The notes: generated by a model from the letters alone, not told the origin. Positions 10,101 through 20,400 are shown, counted from the stretch's first letter. The stretch is DNA of 64,000 nucleotides from Polaromonas sp. P2-4 (GCA_024703855.1 CP087965.1:504001-568000), one strand, 5' to 3'. Numbers and translations are program-made.

Positions 10101-11988
10101 AGGACATCTCTTGACAACCCACTGCGGATTGAAAATCATGCCGCGGCGCGTACATTGATTCGATAAGCTCCGCGTACTTCTCGCACACCAGCTTTCGTTT
10201 GAGCTTCATTGTCGGCGTGAGCTCGTCGTCTTCGGCAGTCAGCTTGCTCTCGATGAGGCGAAACTCCTTGATCTGCTCGACACACGCGAACTTTTGGTTG
10301 ATCTTTTCGATCTCCTCCGAGATCAGGGCCGTAACTTCCGGGCTGCGACAAAGCGAACGGAAATCTGAAAACGCAACTTGCTGATCCTGCGCCCATTGCT
10401 CGACGTTATCGTGGTCGATCATCACCAGACAGGTAAGGTAGGCTCGGCGATCACCGACGACGATCGCGTCCGTCACGTACGGGCTGAACTTCAGCTGGTT
10501 CTCCCATTCGGAGGGTGTCACGTTCTTGCCCCCAGCCGTGATGATGATGTCCTTCATCCGGTCGGTGATGTAGTAGTAGCCATGCTCGTCCACTCGCCCC
10601 ACGTCCCCGGTACATAGCCATCCATCGACAAAGACTTCCCGGGTCTTCTCCGGCTGGCTGAGATAGCCCAGGAACACCGTCGGCCCGCGCACCAGGATTT
10701 CACCCTCCCCCGAAATCCGAATCTCTGTGCCAGGATAAGGCTCGCCGATGCTGCCGGGGCGCGGCTTCACCGGCGTCACGGTAACGCAGCCGGTCAGCTC
10801 GGTCATCCCCCAAGCCTCGCGCAAGTCAATGCCCATGGCCCGGAACCAGCGGATCAGTTCAGGTGATATGGGGGCAGCACCCGTCACGCCGAAGCGAATG
10901 CGGTTCAGTCCCATCGCACGGCGCAGGTTGTTCAGCACAAGCTTGCGCGCGATCCAATACTGCAGCCGCAAACTGCGGCCCGGCGTTTGCCATTGCTCCT
11001 CGACGGCCGCCACCCGATGGCCCACTTTGATGGCACGCGCATAAAACCACTGCTCTAGGCGCGTTGCCTCCTTCACGCGATGGCTAAGCTGGAGTAAAGC
11101 TTCTCCCAAATGCGTGGCACGGCCGAGAAGACATCGGGTTGAACTTCACGAAGATTTTCGAACACGGTTTCCGGGTTTTCGACGAAGTTCATCACCGTGC
11201 CGAGCAGGATGTTCATGTATTCACCGCCGATGCGTTCCGCCACATGGCACAACGGAAGGAACGACAAGCGCTCACCGCCTGCATTGCTGTCCGCATAGAG
11301 AGCCTCGCGCGTGGCGGAGCATGCGGCGAGGATATTGGCGTGGGACAGCATGGCGCCCTTAGGTCGACCTGTGGTGCCCGACGTGTACACGAGAATCGCC
11401 ACATCCTGTGAACCTCGGCTGGTCAAGAGTCGCTCGATGACACCCGTGTCTGCCGATCGGGCCTCTGCACCCCGGCGCAGTAACTCGTCGAAGCTCATGG
11501 CCCGCGGATCGTCTAACTCATTCAACCCCTCCATGTCGAAAACGAAAACGTGGCGCAACCCTGGCAGACGGTCACCGACTTCCAGCACTTTGTCCATCTG
11601 CTCCTCGTTCTCGACGAACAGAAACCGCGTATTCGAGTCCGTGCACAGGTATTCAACCTGAGCCGCCGAATCCGTGGGATAGATGCCACTAACTACCGCG
11701 CCGGCCGTCAGCGCGCCCAGATCGGCAAACACCCATTCCCGGTTGGTGTTTGAGAGTACGGAGACCACGTCTCCCGGTTGCAACCCCAGGCTCACAAGCG
11801 CCGCCGCCAGATCGGCGACGACTTCTGCTCACCTGATTCCACGAATACGAGCGCCAAATTCCCAACTCCTTCTGTCGCAGCATGACGGCAGTGCCGCGTG
11901 TTCGCACGCCGTGCCAGAACATTTGTGGCACCGTGACCACAGGCTCGCCTGCCGCGCCAACAATGGGGGGCATTGATATCATCGCCAT
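9925..11988 (-). CDS. long-chain fatty acyl-CoA synthetase with IS-derived C-terminal extension (two frameshifts)
   Basis: AMP-forming long-chain acyl-CoA synthetase. Motifs include VYTSGTTGRPKGAMLSH, FLPLCHVAERIGG, AWGMTELTG, GWLCTGDVGRVDEHGYYYITDR and the C-terminal TPTMKLKRKLVCEKYAELIESMY. Family members end about there, but this frame runs on for about 70 residues into IS110-derived sequence before stopping at 9925, so the native stop seems lost. Frameshifts lie near 11828 (extra A) and near 11082 (missing C). The ATG at 11988 follows AGAGGA and overlaps the end of livF by 10 bp. Last gene of the second Liv operon; activates the imported acid, by inference. Confidence 0.8.
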
Positions 11989-12774
11989 GTTTTCCTCTTC
12001 TTCCAGCGCCGATCGCCACGGATACCCTCGGCTTTTATCCCGAGATAAAATTCACGAATGTCGTCTTTCTCCCGCAGTCGGGCGCAGGTGTCTTCCATGA
12101 CAATCCTTCCGTTTTCCATGACATACCCGAAGTCGGCCACATTCAAGGCCATATTGGCGTTCTGCTCGACCAGCAGGATGCTGGTGCCACGTTCACGGTT
12201 GATGCGCACGACGATTTCGAAAATTTCCTTGGTAAGCTTGGGGCTCAAGCCAAGGCTAGGTTCATCGAGCAGTATCAACTCCGGCGTGGCCATTAGCGCG
12301 CGAAATCGCCAGCATCTGCTGCTGCCCGCCCGAAAGCAGGCCAGCCGCCTGCTTCTGACGTTCGCGCAGGATCGGGAAGTATTCGTACACGGACTCAAGG
12401 TCACGCGCCACGCCATCGGCATCGTTACGTGTGTACGCGCCCATCAGCAGGTTCTCATGCACTGACAACATCGCAAACACTTCGCGTCCCTCCGGCACAT
12501 GACTCAAGCCCCGTCGCACGATGTCTGCAGGCTCGTGGGCGGTAATGTCTGCTCCCTTGAAGTGCACGCTGCCGCGGGTGGGATCAAGCACCCCCGAAAT
12601 AGTCTTCAGGATCGTAGACTTACCAGCGCCATTCGAGCCCAACACCGTCGCAATCTCACCGCGCCTGACCTGCAGGCTCACGCCGCGAACGGCTTTCACC
12701 GGCCCATATGCGCTTTCCACGTTGTTGAGGGTAAGTACCATCGGTGCGGTACCTAGGTCCAATGCAGTGCTCAT
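11979..12774 (-). CDS. livF: second HAAT ABC transporter ATP-binding protein, LivF family (one frameshift)
   Basis: ABC ATPase of about 264 residues from ATG 12774, which overlaps the livG stop (ATGA). Walker A is GSNGAGKST, the LivF hallmark GLSHVPEGREVFAMLSVHEN follows, then the signature LLSGGQQQMLAISRA and Walker B LILLDEPSLGLSPKL. The frame breaks near 12298, between the signature and Walker B, where one base appears to be missing. The C-terminus DIREFYLGI is typical of LivF. The stop at 11979 lies inside the start region of the acyl-CoA synthetase gene. Confidence 0.87.
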
Positions 12775-13569
12775 GCGGCCCTCCGCAAGCTTTGTACGTC
12801 GTCGCTGGTGCCAAGGTAAGCCTGGATCACGCCGGGGGTGGCTCTGTACTTCGCTCGGCGTCCCCTGTGCGAGCACTTCGCCTTGGTTCATGGCGAGCAA
12901 GCGATCCGAGACACGCGACACAAGGGACATATCGTGCTCCACCATGAGCACCGTGACACCCAGTTCTTTGCGGATATCCTTGATCCACCATGCCATCTCA
13001 TCCGTCTCCTCAGGATTCAGCCCGGACGAGGGCTCGTCCAACAGCAAGAGCTTAGGCTTAGTGCAAAGCGCCCGCGCAAGTTCAACCACTTTCCGGATGC
13101 CGTAAGGCAAGCCGGCAACGACTGCATCGCGGTAAGACTGCAGGTCAAGCAACTCGATCACTTCCTCGGCGAGAAAACACGCGTCAAGTTCTGAGCGGCG
13201 AGCCGCCGGCGTAAAGAACCACTCTCCCCAAAACCCGACGCGACGGTGGGCATGATGGCCAATCAGCATGTTCTGCAACACCGTCGCGTTTTCGAACAGT
13301 TCGATGTTCTGGAACGTTCTCGCAATGCCGAGACTGGCAATACTGTATGGGGCCATATCAGTCAGCGTCGTGTCCTCAAAGGTTATGCTCCCCGACGTTG
13401 GCTGGTAGATGCGGCTGATAAGATTGAATACCGTTGTCTTGCCGGCCCCGTTGGGGCCTATCAACGTGAATATCTCTCCGCGCCGCACATCGAAGCTCAC
13501 CTTGTTAACCGCAAGCACGCCACCGAAGCGCACCGACAGATCGCGAGCAGACAAGATTGTCTCTAGCAT
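12771..13569 (-). CDS. livG: second HAAT ABC transporter ATP-binding protein, LivG family (one frameshift)
   Basis: ABC ATPase of about 265 residues. Walker A is [29 protein letters not shown] is the LivG-type segment; [26 protein letters not shown] gives the helical signature and Walker B. Near 12836 an extra C pushes the frame into livF, making an artificial fusion. Removing it restores the usual end [20 protein letters not shown] and a stop that overlaps the livF ATG. Encoded between livM and livF in the order K-H-M-G-F. Confidence 0.87.
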
Positions 13570-13579
13570 GTGTGTTTCC

Positions 13580-14655
13580 TTACTTGAGACGTTCAGATTT
13601 TTGAAATGACTTCTGACGCTTGAACATGCCCTTGCGATACAACGGGAAAAGCTCCAGATAGGTGCGAACCTTGACCCATCGTCCGTACAGACCCATCGGC
13701 TCGAAGAGAACGAATCCCATCAAGACCAAACCGAAGACCAGCGACTGCAAGCCTGCTGCTTGACCAATCGAAGAGGGAAGATAGTCTTTGGCGAGCGAAA
13801 TGAGCTGCGGCATGGTGATGAGAAAGACAGCTCCAAGAAAGGCGCCATGGACTGACCCCAGTCCGCCGACGACGACGAGCAGCAACAAGTCGATCGACTG
13901 GGTGATGCCGAATTGCTCGGGCGATATAAAACGCAATTTGTGAGCATAGAGGGCGCCGGCAAGACCGACAATCGCCGCCGACAACGAGAAAGACAAGGTC
14001 TTGTAGCGAGCCAGATGGATACCCATGCTTTGCGCCGACACCTCTGAATCCCGCATGGCGATAAAAGCGCGCCCGGTCGACGAACGCAACAGGTTAAGAA
14101 TACCCAGAGTAATCAGGATGCAGACGACCAACGCTAAATAGTAAAAGGCTTCCGACGATCGCAATTCCCAGCCGAAGGCTGTGGGCGCTTTGATCATTAG
14201 CCCGCTGTTACCCCCGTCACACTCTCCCAGCGTGCCATCACCTCCTCGACGATAAAACCGAACGCCAACGTAGCTATGGCAAGGTAGATACCCTTCACTC
14301 TCAATGCCGGTAGCCCGACGACGACACCAGCGGCGCCGGACAACACAGCTGCCGCAATCATTGCCACAGGAAAGGGCCACCCATGCCCAACCAAATACCC
14401 TTGTGCGTAGGCGCCGATCCTGAGGAAAGCTGCGTGGCCGATCGAAACAAGTCCGGTATAGCCCGCAGCCAACATGAAACCCAACCCTGCTACGGAATAA
14501 ATCAGCACGAAGGATGCCTGCGACAACCAGTACAGACTTGCCCAGTAGGGCAGAGTCAACATCGCCACCGCCAGTAGTCCGTACCAGAACGCCTGCCCGG
14601 AATGTTTGATCAGGCGAATGTCTTGGTCATAGTTTGTTTTGAAAAGAAATCTCAT
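13580..14655 (-). CDS. livM: second HAAT ABC transporter permease, LivM family (one frameshift)
   Basis: Multi-span inner-membrane permease of about 358 residues. The N-terminal frame holds [20 protein letters not shown] and [20 protein letters not shown]; the C-terminal frame holds [20 protein letters not shown] and the ATPase-docking segment [19 protein letters not shown]. The frame breaks in a G-run near 14211, where a sixth G would join VTGG to NSGLMI. ATG 14655 is chosen because it sits 4 bp after the livH stop; the earlier start lies inside livH. Confidence 0.86.
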
Positions 14656-14659
14656 GCGC

Positions 14660-15535
14660 TTAAACCTTTTTTCGCATCTGGCCACCAAACAGACCATTTG
14701 GCTTGATGATCAGCATCACCAACACCACTACATAGGGTGCGACATCCTTAAAGCCCTCGGGGAGGTAAAACCCTGCCCAGGCTTCCACCACACCGATGAT
14801 CAGCCCACCGACCACCGCGCCAGGCAGGCTCCCAAAGCCCCCCACCACTGCGGCGGGGAACGCCTTCAGGCCGATAAAGCCCATGTTGACGTGAACGAAG
14901 GTGAACGGTGCCAACATCAGCCCAGCGAGAGCTGCCACCGCTGCTGACAGGCCCCACACCAAACCATTGAGCCGCTTCACAGGAATCCCCATGTAGTGCG
15001 CGGCAAGCTGGTTTTGCGACGATGCCTGCATCGCGATGCCCACTTTGCTGTACTTGAATAGCAGGTACAACCCAGCGCACAACACTCCGGTAACAACGAT
15101 GACGACGATCTGCTCGACACTCAACACGAGACCACCAGCATTCCATAGCCCGCCTTTGTATGGAATGTCGAGCGCACTGGTCTCCGACCCGATCACAGGA
15201 ACCATCGTGATGAGACCTCGCATGACGTAGCCCATTCCGATGGTCAGCATCACGACCGTGAACTGCGGCTGACCAAGGATGGGGCGGATCGCCATGCGCT
15301 CCAGCAGGATGCCGAATCCCGTCATCCCGACCAGCGTAACCACTACAGCAGCCCAGAACGGCAAACCCACAAACTTCATCAGTATCAGGCCCAAAAACGC
15401 GCCCAGCATCATCAGCTCGCCTTGCGCGAAGTTGACGGTTTCTGTCGCCTTGTAGATCAGGACGAAGCCCAGCGCGATCAATGCGTAGATGCACCCCAGC
15501 GCAATCCCGGAAAGCGTTTGCTGCAGAAAGTCCAT
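14660..15535 (-). CDS. livH: second HAAT ABC transporter permease, LivH family
   Basis: An intact 291-residue inner-membrane permease starting MDFLQQTLSGIALGCIYALI. It has the LivH signature ATETVNFAQGELMMLGAF and the docking loop PAAVVGGFGSLPGAVVGGLI, and ends NGLFGGQMRKKV. It lies 31 bp downstream of livK and just upstream of livM. Length and motif order are those of ordinary LivH proteins, without the long N-terminus of the copy at 1754-2818. Confidence 0.92.
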   Translation of the reverse strand: MDFLQQTLSGIALGCIYALIALGFVLIYKATETVNFAQGELMMLGAFLGLILMKFVGLPFWAAVVVTLVGMTGFGILLERMAIRPILGQPQFTVVMLTIGMGYVMRGLITMVPVIGSETSALDIPYKGGLWNAGGLVLSVEQIVVIVVTGVLCAGLYLLFKYSKVGIAMQASSQNQLAAHYMGIPVKRLNGLVWGLSAAVAALAGLMLAPFTFVHVNMGFIGLKAFPAAVVGGFGSLPGAVVGGLIIGVVEAWAGFYLPEGFKDVAPYVVVLVMLIIKPNGLFGGQMRKKV

Positions 15536-15566
15536 TGCAATGCTCCTTGCGACACGTCTATGAACT

Positions 15567-16737
15567 TCAGGGATTGATGTAGTCGGTGATCGGCGTCCAT
15601 TTGCCGCTTACCAGTCGGGAGATGCGGACTGCCTCGGACCCGAGATGTTTGGTCTTCGAGAATGTCATGGTGTCAAAACCGAGTTTGTCACGCGGAAAGC
15701 TGCTGCTCTCCAACGCCTCAACAAAGCGCTTGGTTGTGACGTTGGGACCCACCTTTTCCAAGGTCTTGATCGTCCAATCCATCATGCCGTAGCCCATCAC
15801 CGCGAACTGGCCTGGCTCGTCATTGTATTTGGCCTTGTAGGCTGCGAACCACTCCTTCGCAGCATTCGAGCCCACGTCTGCATAGGGCTGAGTGCTCGAG
15901 TGCGAGGCCATCACACCATCCATGGCAGCCCCCCCAGCTTGACGAGAAGGTGGGTGTAGGCAGAGGAGATCGCGACGAAGTCCGGCGAGTAACCGACCTT
16001 TTTCGCTTCGTTCACCGCGCCGACCGTCTCTCGCAGCGTGGTCCCCAGAACGACCGTGTCACAACCCGCACCCTTCAGGCGAGCCACTTGCGACGAGAAA
16101 TCGGTGGCGCCACGCTTGTACGTCGTACGCTCGATCACGGTCTTGCCGATCTGCTTGATCGCAGCATCGACCCCGGACATGAGTTCAGTGCCGAGGTCAT
16201 CGTCTTGGACGAACGAACACCACTTCCGGTCAACCTTGATCTGGTTGAGCGCGTTGACGATTGCCTTACCTTGCTGAAAGTAGGGCACTGCGAACGCGAA
16301 TTTCAGCGGGTCCGCAGGCTCGTAAAGGCCGCGCGCCGAACCCAGCGGAAAGAGGTTGACTACCCCGGCATCCATGAATACCTGTTGCGTCGTCAACGCG
16401 ATCGTGGTTCCCATCGAACCCACCACGGCAAATATTTTCTCACTCTGCGCAAGCTTCTGCGCGGCCAGCACGGCCTTCTTGGTGTCATAGCCGGAGTCTT
16501 CAACCAGTAGTTGAATCTTGCGGCCTGCAACCCCACCCTGAGCGTTCTGTCCTCGGCGATGCGCATATTCATGCCGTTCAACGCCTCCTTACTGTACGCT
16601 GCCAGCGGTCCGGACAAATCCTGAATCGTACCGATGAGGATCTCGTTCTTCTTGATGCCCTGATCAGCTTGCGATAGGGCCGGTAAACCAACGGCCACCA
16701 GGGCGATAAGAATCTGCCTTGAGCTAAATTTCAACAT
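15567..16737 (-). CDS. livK: second HAAT substrate-binding protein, LivK family (two frameshifts)
   Basis: Periplasmic binding protein of about 389 residues in three frames. The start at 16737 is preceded by GGAGACAAGT; the signal peptide MLKFSSRQILIALVAVG ends near ALSQA. Next come IGTIQDLSGPLAAYSKEALN, VVGSMGTTIALTTQQVFMDAG and the C-terminal FAVMGYGMMDWTIKTLEKVG. Frame changes lie near 16540 and in a run of seven C near 15923 (plus strand). It is the first gene of the K-H-M-G-F-ligase operon and diverges from the acyl-CoA ligase at 16984. Ligand not deducible. Confidence 0.82.
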
Positions 16738-16983
16738 ACTTGTCTCCATTAATTTTTTGAAACCACGATCCCGCACAATGAAGAAGTGGTCAGAGCTGGA
16801 CTCTAGGGGTGACGCGAAATCCAAGCTTGCGTAAACTAGCTGTCTTTATCCCATCCAGCCGATCAAAGAGATAGCGCCGTAGCTTCCCTGATACAACCAG
16901 TATTCGCAAGAGTTTTCTTCGAAGAGGTCTATACACTGCCTGTTTTTGATCCTAACCAATGATGTGAAATTGAAGGTGTGAAA
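16738..16983. promoter_or_regulatory. divergent promoter region between livK (second copy) and an acyl-CoA ligase
   Basis: About 245 bp with no supported gene, between two divergent transcription units. It looks more AT-rich than its flanks. GGAGACAAGT serves the leftward livK start and GAAGGTG serves the rightward ligase start. I see no clean -35/-10 pair or operator, but both promoters must be here. Confidence 0.5.
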
Positions 16984-18571
16984 ATGGAACCAATCAAGGC
17001 GAATACTCTTGGCGAAGCGATGTTCAGTGCGGCAAAGAGCCGTCACGACTCCGTGTTTTTTATTGAGCACGACAGAACACTTTCCTATGGATTTCTCCAG
17101 GCGACATCGCGCCGCCTGGCCGGCGCTCTGCTCGGGCTGGGTATCCAGCCAGGCGATCGCGTCGGGCTTATGGGGCTGAACACGACTGAGTGGATTCAAT
17201 TGTTCTTCGCGGTCGTTCAGATCGGCGGTGTGGTGGTGGGCATGAGCCCGCGTTACCGAGATAGCGAGATCGAGTACATCGTGAACGACAGTGGTACCAA
17301 GTTCGTCTTCGCGCTGGAGCAGCACGAGGGGCACAGCTTCACCGACATGTTCGAGCGCCTCGCCCCGAGGCTGCCATCTCTCCAGCGGGTTTTCCCGCTG
17401 GATGAGGTCACGCTGCTGGCGTTGAGCGCCCATGCTGTCGACGATGCCACGATCAACGAGGTGGCCGACAACGTGAACGAAAACCAACTCGCAATGGTCA
17501 TTTACACTTCAGGCACGACCGGTCGGCCCAAGGGCGCCGGCCTGACACACCACAGCATGCTGTCTTCAGCGCGCGCAGGCAACGCACATGCGAATGTGCG
17601 AGCAAGACGTTCTGCAACTGGCCTCGCCGCTCAATCATGTGGGTGGAATCACTTGCGGCGTTCTGAGCATGATGCTGGGCGGCGGCGTTATCGACTTGGT
17701 CGCCGAATTTAAGGCATCAGCCGTCCTTAACCGAATGCGCCTGCACTCTCCAACATTGGTTGGTGGCGTTCCCACCATGATGCAACTGCTATTAGTCAAT
17801 CCTGATCAAGCAAGCGTGGATCTCAACCGCGTTCGGCTGATCTTCGTGGGCGGATCTAACGTCGATGCAGAATTGCTGCATCGGCTGAAAGAACGCATGC
17901 CGCAAGCTACGCTGATGAACCTGTACGGTTTGTCGGAAACCTCGGGGGCGATAGTGATGACACCGTGGAATTGCAGTCCCGATGATCTAACAGCTGCCAT
18001 AGGAAACCCGATCGGCAACGCGGAAGTGCAGGTCGTGGATTCCGATGGCAGCCCCCTGCCCTCAGGGTCGGTCGGTGAACTGTGCTTTCGCGGTGCCGGC
18101 GTCATTCGCGGTTACGTGGGTGCAGCCGAGCAAAGCAGCGCATTCTCACATGGCGACTGGCTTCGTACCGGCGATCTCGGCTTCATCGATGGCCGTGGCC
18201 TCATTTCGCTGAAGGGCCGCGCCAAGGACATGTACATCCAGGGCGGATTCAACGTCTATCCGGCGGAAATCGAAGCGTTCATCGCGCGCCACCCAGAAGT
18301 GCTCATGGTGGCCGGTATCGGCGTCTCGGACCCAATCTTGGGCGAGATCGGTCGCTACTATGTGATCCGTAAAGCAGGCAGTGAACTGGAAGCGACGGAC
18401 ATAAAGGCTTGGTGCGCGCAGGGCTTGGCCGACTACAAGGTCCCCCGGCAGATTGTCTTTTGTGACGCATTGCCACTGACTCCTGCTGGAAAGATACACA
18501 AGGCGGCGCTTCATGACGCGGTCCGGGCCGAGGACATCGGCCATTCGGCGCGCAACGGCGTTGTTGCATAA
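16984..18571 (+). CDS. AMP-dependent acyl-CoA synthetase (one frameshift), 3' end formed by IS sequence
   Basis: Adenylate-forming acyl-CoA ligase of about 530 residues. Motifs: VIYTSGTTGRPKGAGLTHHS, LYGLSETSGAIV, GDWLRTGDLGFIDGRGLISL, GFNVYPAEIEAFI and TPAGKIHKAAL. The frame changes near 17575 just after the ATP-binding motif. ATG 16984 is preferred over GTG 16978 because GAAGGTG lies 5 bp upstream. The last residues NGVVA and the stop codon coincide with the probable terminal inverted repeat of an IS5-type remnant, so the native end of the gene was probably replaced. Diverges from the second Liv operon and presumably belongs to the same catabolic module. Confidence 0.83.
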
Positions 18572-18850
18572 ATCAAAATTTGGCGTGGCAGTTCGATGCT
18601 GCGCCGAGAGATGCTGTTGGAATCGGGAATACATATGGCAGCATTCATGAGGCGGGTCAGTGAATTCATGAAGCCTTCTGTCTGGCACAGCGGCAGGTAA
18701 AAGAACTGCCGTATCAACATGGCCGTCTCGATGGCGTGATCGGAATACTCCTGTGGTCGTTCAAGTGCGCCTGTTTTTTAAGGGCGCCATTCATTGATCG
18801 CCGCCTCCCAGTTCGGTGGAATGACCCCATACTTCCGATTTTTTCAACAA
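18557..18850 (-). mobile_element. IS5-family transposase N-terminal remnant with one terminal inverted repeat
   Basis: On the minus strand the segment reads NWEAAINEWRP, then EYSDHAIETAMLIRQFFYLP, LCQTEGFMNSLTRLM and ICIPDSNSISRRS. This is the region before the first catalytic Asp in IS5-family DDE transposases (compare YSDxAI, LRQTEGF and PDxxTLSRR). Directly afterwards, at 18557-18574, comes GGCGTTGTTGCATAAATC, which resembles IS5/IS903-type inverted repeats (GTTGCATAAATC). The catalytic core is therefore deleted, and the element ends at the 3' end of the acyl-CoA ligase. Confidence 0.7.
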
Positions 18851-18912
18851 TGGCGATGAATCGCCTATTCGTTGACGGCGAGCATGACGACCACTTTACG
18901 CAAGACTGCGTT

Positions 18913-19185
18913 TCACCCAAGATTCAACATCACTTTGCGTGATGGTGACGACCGGCATCCGGCGCGGTAGATTTCACCAAGCATCGAGCTATCTGAACCA
19001 AATTGCTTTCCGAACGCTGACGCAGAAACGCCGCCGTGCAGGCCCTTGTGCTTGGCTGCCAGTTCCTTGTAGCGGCCCTCGCCATTGAGGTAGGCGTGGA
19101 CCAATTGGAACTTCAGTGCGGTGCGGTGCTGTGCCGCTTGTATGTGGCCATGGATGTTCTCCTTGACCGACAACGGTAATGTCAA
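18913..19185 (-). pseudogene. probable IS3-type orfA (transposase helix-turn-helix) fragment
   Basis: The frame includes RTALKFQLVHAYLNGEGRYK followed by ELAAKHKG. This resembles the N-terminal helix-turn-helix of IS3-type OrfA proteins (KFK...V..YL.G..SYRELA.KHG). After the helix-turn-helix the sequence loses similarity and the reading frame ends without orfB. It sits beside the IS5 remnant, which supports an insertion-sequence scrapyard. Alternative: a random frame; the similarity is short. Confidence 0.5.
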
Positions 19186-19189
19186 ATTT

Positions 19190-19463
19190 CACCGGCCCCA
19201 CTGTCCAACCTCAGGGGTGCAGTCCAAGATTGGGTTAGGCTTCAGCGCAATTCAACAACAAGACTGCAACTTGATACTCGTCACTGTCGGAGGTAGAATT
19301 AAAACTTGTAGATGTCCAAATGGACGTCCGTTGGAAACGTCCAAATCCGAGCGTTGAAGTCTTGATCGAACTTGCTAAGTCCTTGATTTACAAAGGACCT
19401 GGATACATTTTTCTGGAGTCAGGCGGGATCCTCCTCCTCTCCACCAAAACCATATATGCATGA
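19190..19463. other. gene-free segment at the edge of the IS remnants, with short direct and inverted repeats
   Basis: No gene is supported. GTCCAAAT occurs twice (about 19314 and 19339), with the palindrome GGACGTCC between the copies. An inverted pair GTCCTT...AAGGAC lies near 19379-19398. The segment ends at about 19416-19448 with CTGGAGTCAGGCGGG and CCTCCTCTCCACCA, a tail that looks like the 3' end of a tRNA or tmRNA, but no folded gene can be built upstream of it. From here rightward the dispersed palindromic repeats start to appear. Confidence 0.35.
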
Positions 19464-20400
19464 TCACCGTGACCCGTGCCCATGCTCCCCCACCTGTTTC
19501 ATCCATGCGTCGTACCCGCCCTTGAGCGGTCGAACAGACGTGTAGCCCAATTTCATCAGAACGCGTGCCGCCCGCACGGCTGTGGCGTCTTCAGGGCATG
19601 CACACAGGGTCACAACGTGACGGTCCTTTGGCCAAGCGCTGATAGCTTGAGGCAAGTCGTCCAAGTGGGCCGGCGTGGCGCGTGCTATGGGTCCCTCTTG
19701 GGCGACCAGGGCGGCGCCACGAAAGTCGAGCAGCAAAGGCGGGGTTCCCGACTCCAGGGCCTCCAGCAGTTCCACCGGCGTGATGTGGGGAATGGCCGCC
19801 AGTTGCTCAAAACGATATTTCTGCCACAGCTTCCATACGAGCCAGACGCCGAGGGCAATCGCGACGACGGCGATGGCTGTGCTGCCATGCCTGCTCATGG
19901 TTTCCAGCGCGGTTTTCACCTCGGCGCGCAACAACCAACCGGCGAAAATGGCCGCGCCTGCCCAGAGCGCCGCGCCCAGACCGGCTGCGACAATGAAACT
20001 GGACAGCGGCATACGCAGCGAGCCGGCGATCGGTGGCGCCACGGTGGAAAAACCTGGAACGAACTTGGCGACAACCAGCGACCACGCGCCCCACCGAATG
20101 AAACGTCCCTCCGTTTGCGAAACACAGGAACCCGGATTGATGGACAGTTTGCACAAACCGGACAGGACGCGATAGCCAAACGCGCCCGGCCAGATACCAG
20201 AGCCAGTCTGAGAGCACCGACGCCAGCACCGCTGCCGCGAGTATTTGCCCGGCCTGACCCGAGGAGGCTGCAAGGCTGCCGGCGACCAGGAGGGTCGGCA
20301 CAGCCGGGACCGGTAGCCCTATTTGTTGCAGCAGCACATTCACAAACACGACCCACACGGCGTCACGCTGGATGGCTTCGGTGATGGGAGTGATGTCCAT
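19464..20400 (-). CDS. DedA-family membrane protein fused to a rhodanese domain (one frameshift)
   Basis: About 311 residues in two frames joined near 20185. The N-terminal part (MDITPITEAIQRDAVWVVFV, then GLPVPAVPTLLVAGSLAASS) is a SNARE-associated/DedA membrane domain, continuing with FVPGFSTVAPPIAGSLRMP. After the last hydrophobic span (ALGVWLVWKLWQKYRFEQL) comes a cytoplasmic rhodanese-like domain: HITPVELLEALESG, LLLDFRG, the active-site-like cysteine loop VVTLCACPEDATAVRAA and GYTSVRPLKGGYDAWMK. DedA proteins are lipid or undecaprenyl-phosphate flippase relatives; the rhodanese function is unknown. This domain order is known in betaproteobacteria. Confidence 0.85.

Noticed and set aside
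12262..13569. A natural LivG-LivF fusion protein
   Set aside because: The fusion arises from one extra C near 12836; correcting it restores the usual LivG end and an ATGA overlap with livF.
19400..19450. A tRNA gene ending in CTCCACCA
   Set aside because: No acceptor, D or anticodon arms can be folded upstream and the T-loop TTCRANT is missing; kept only as possible attachment-site debris.
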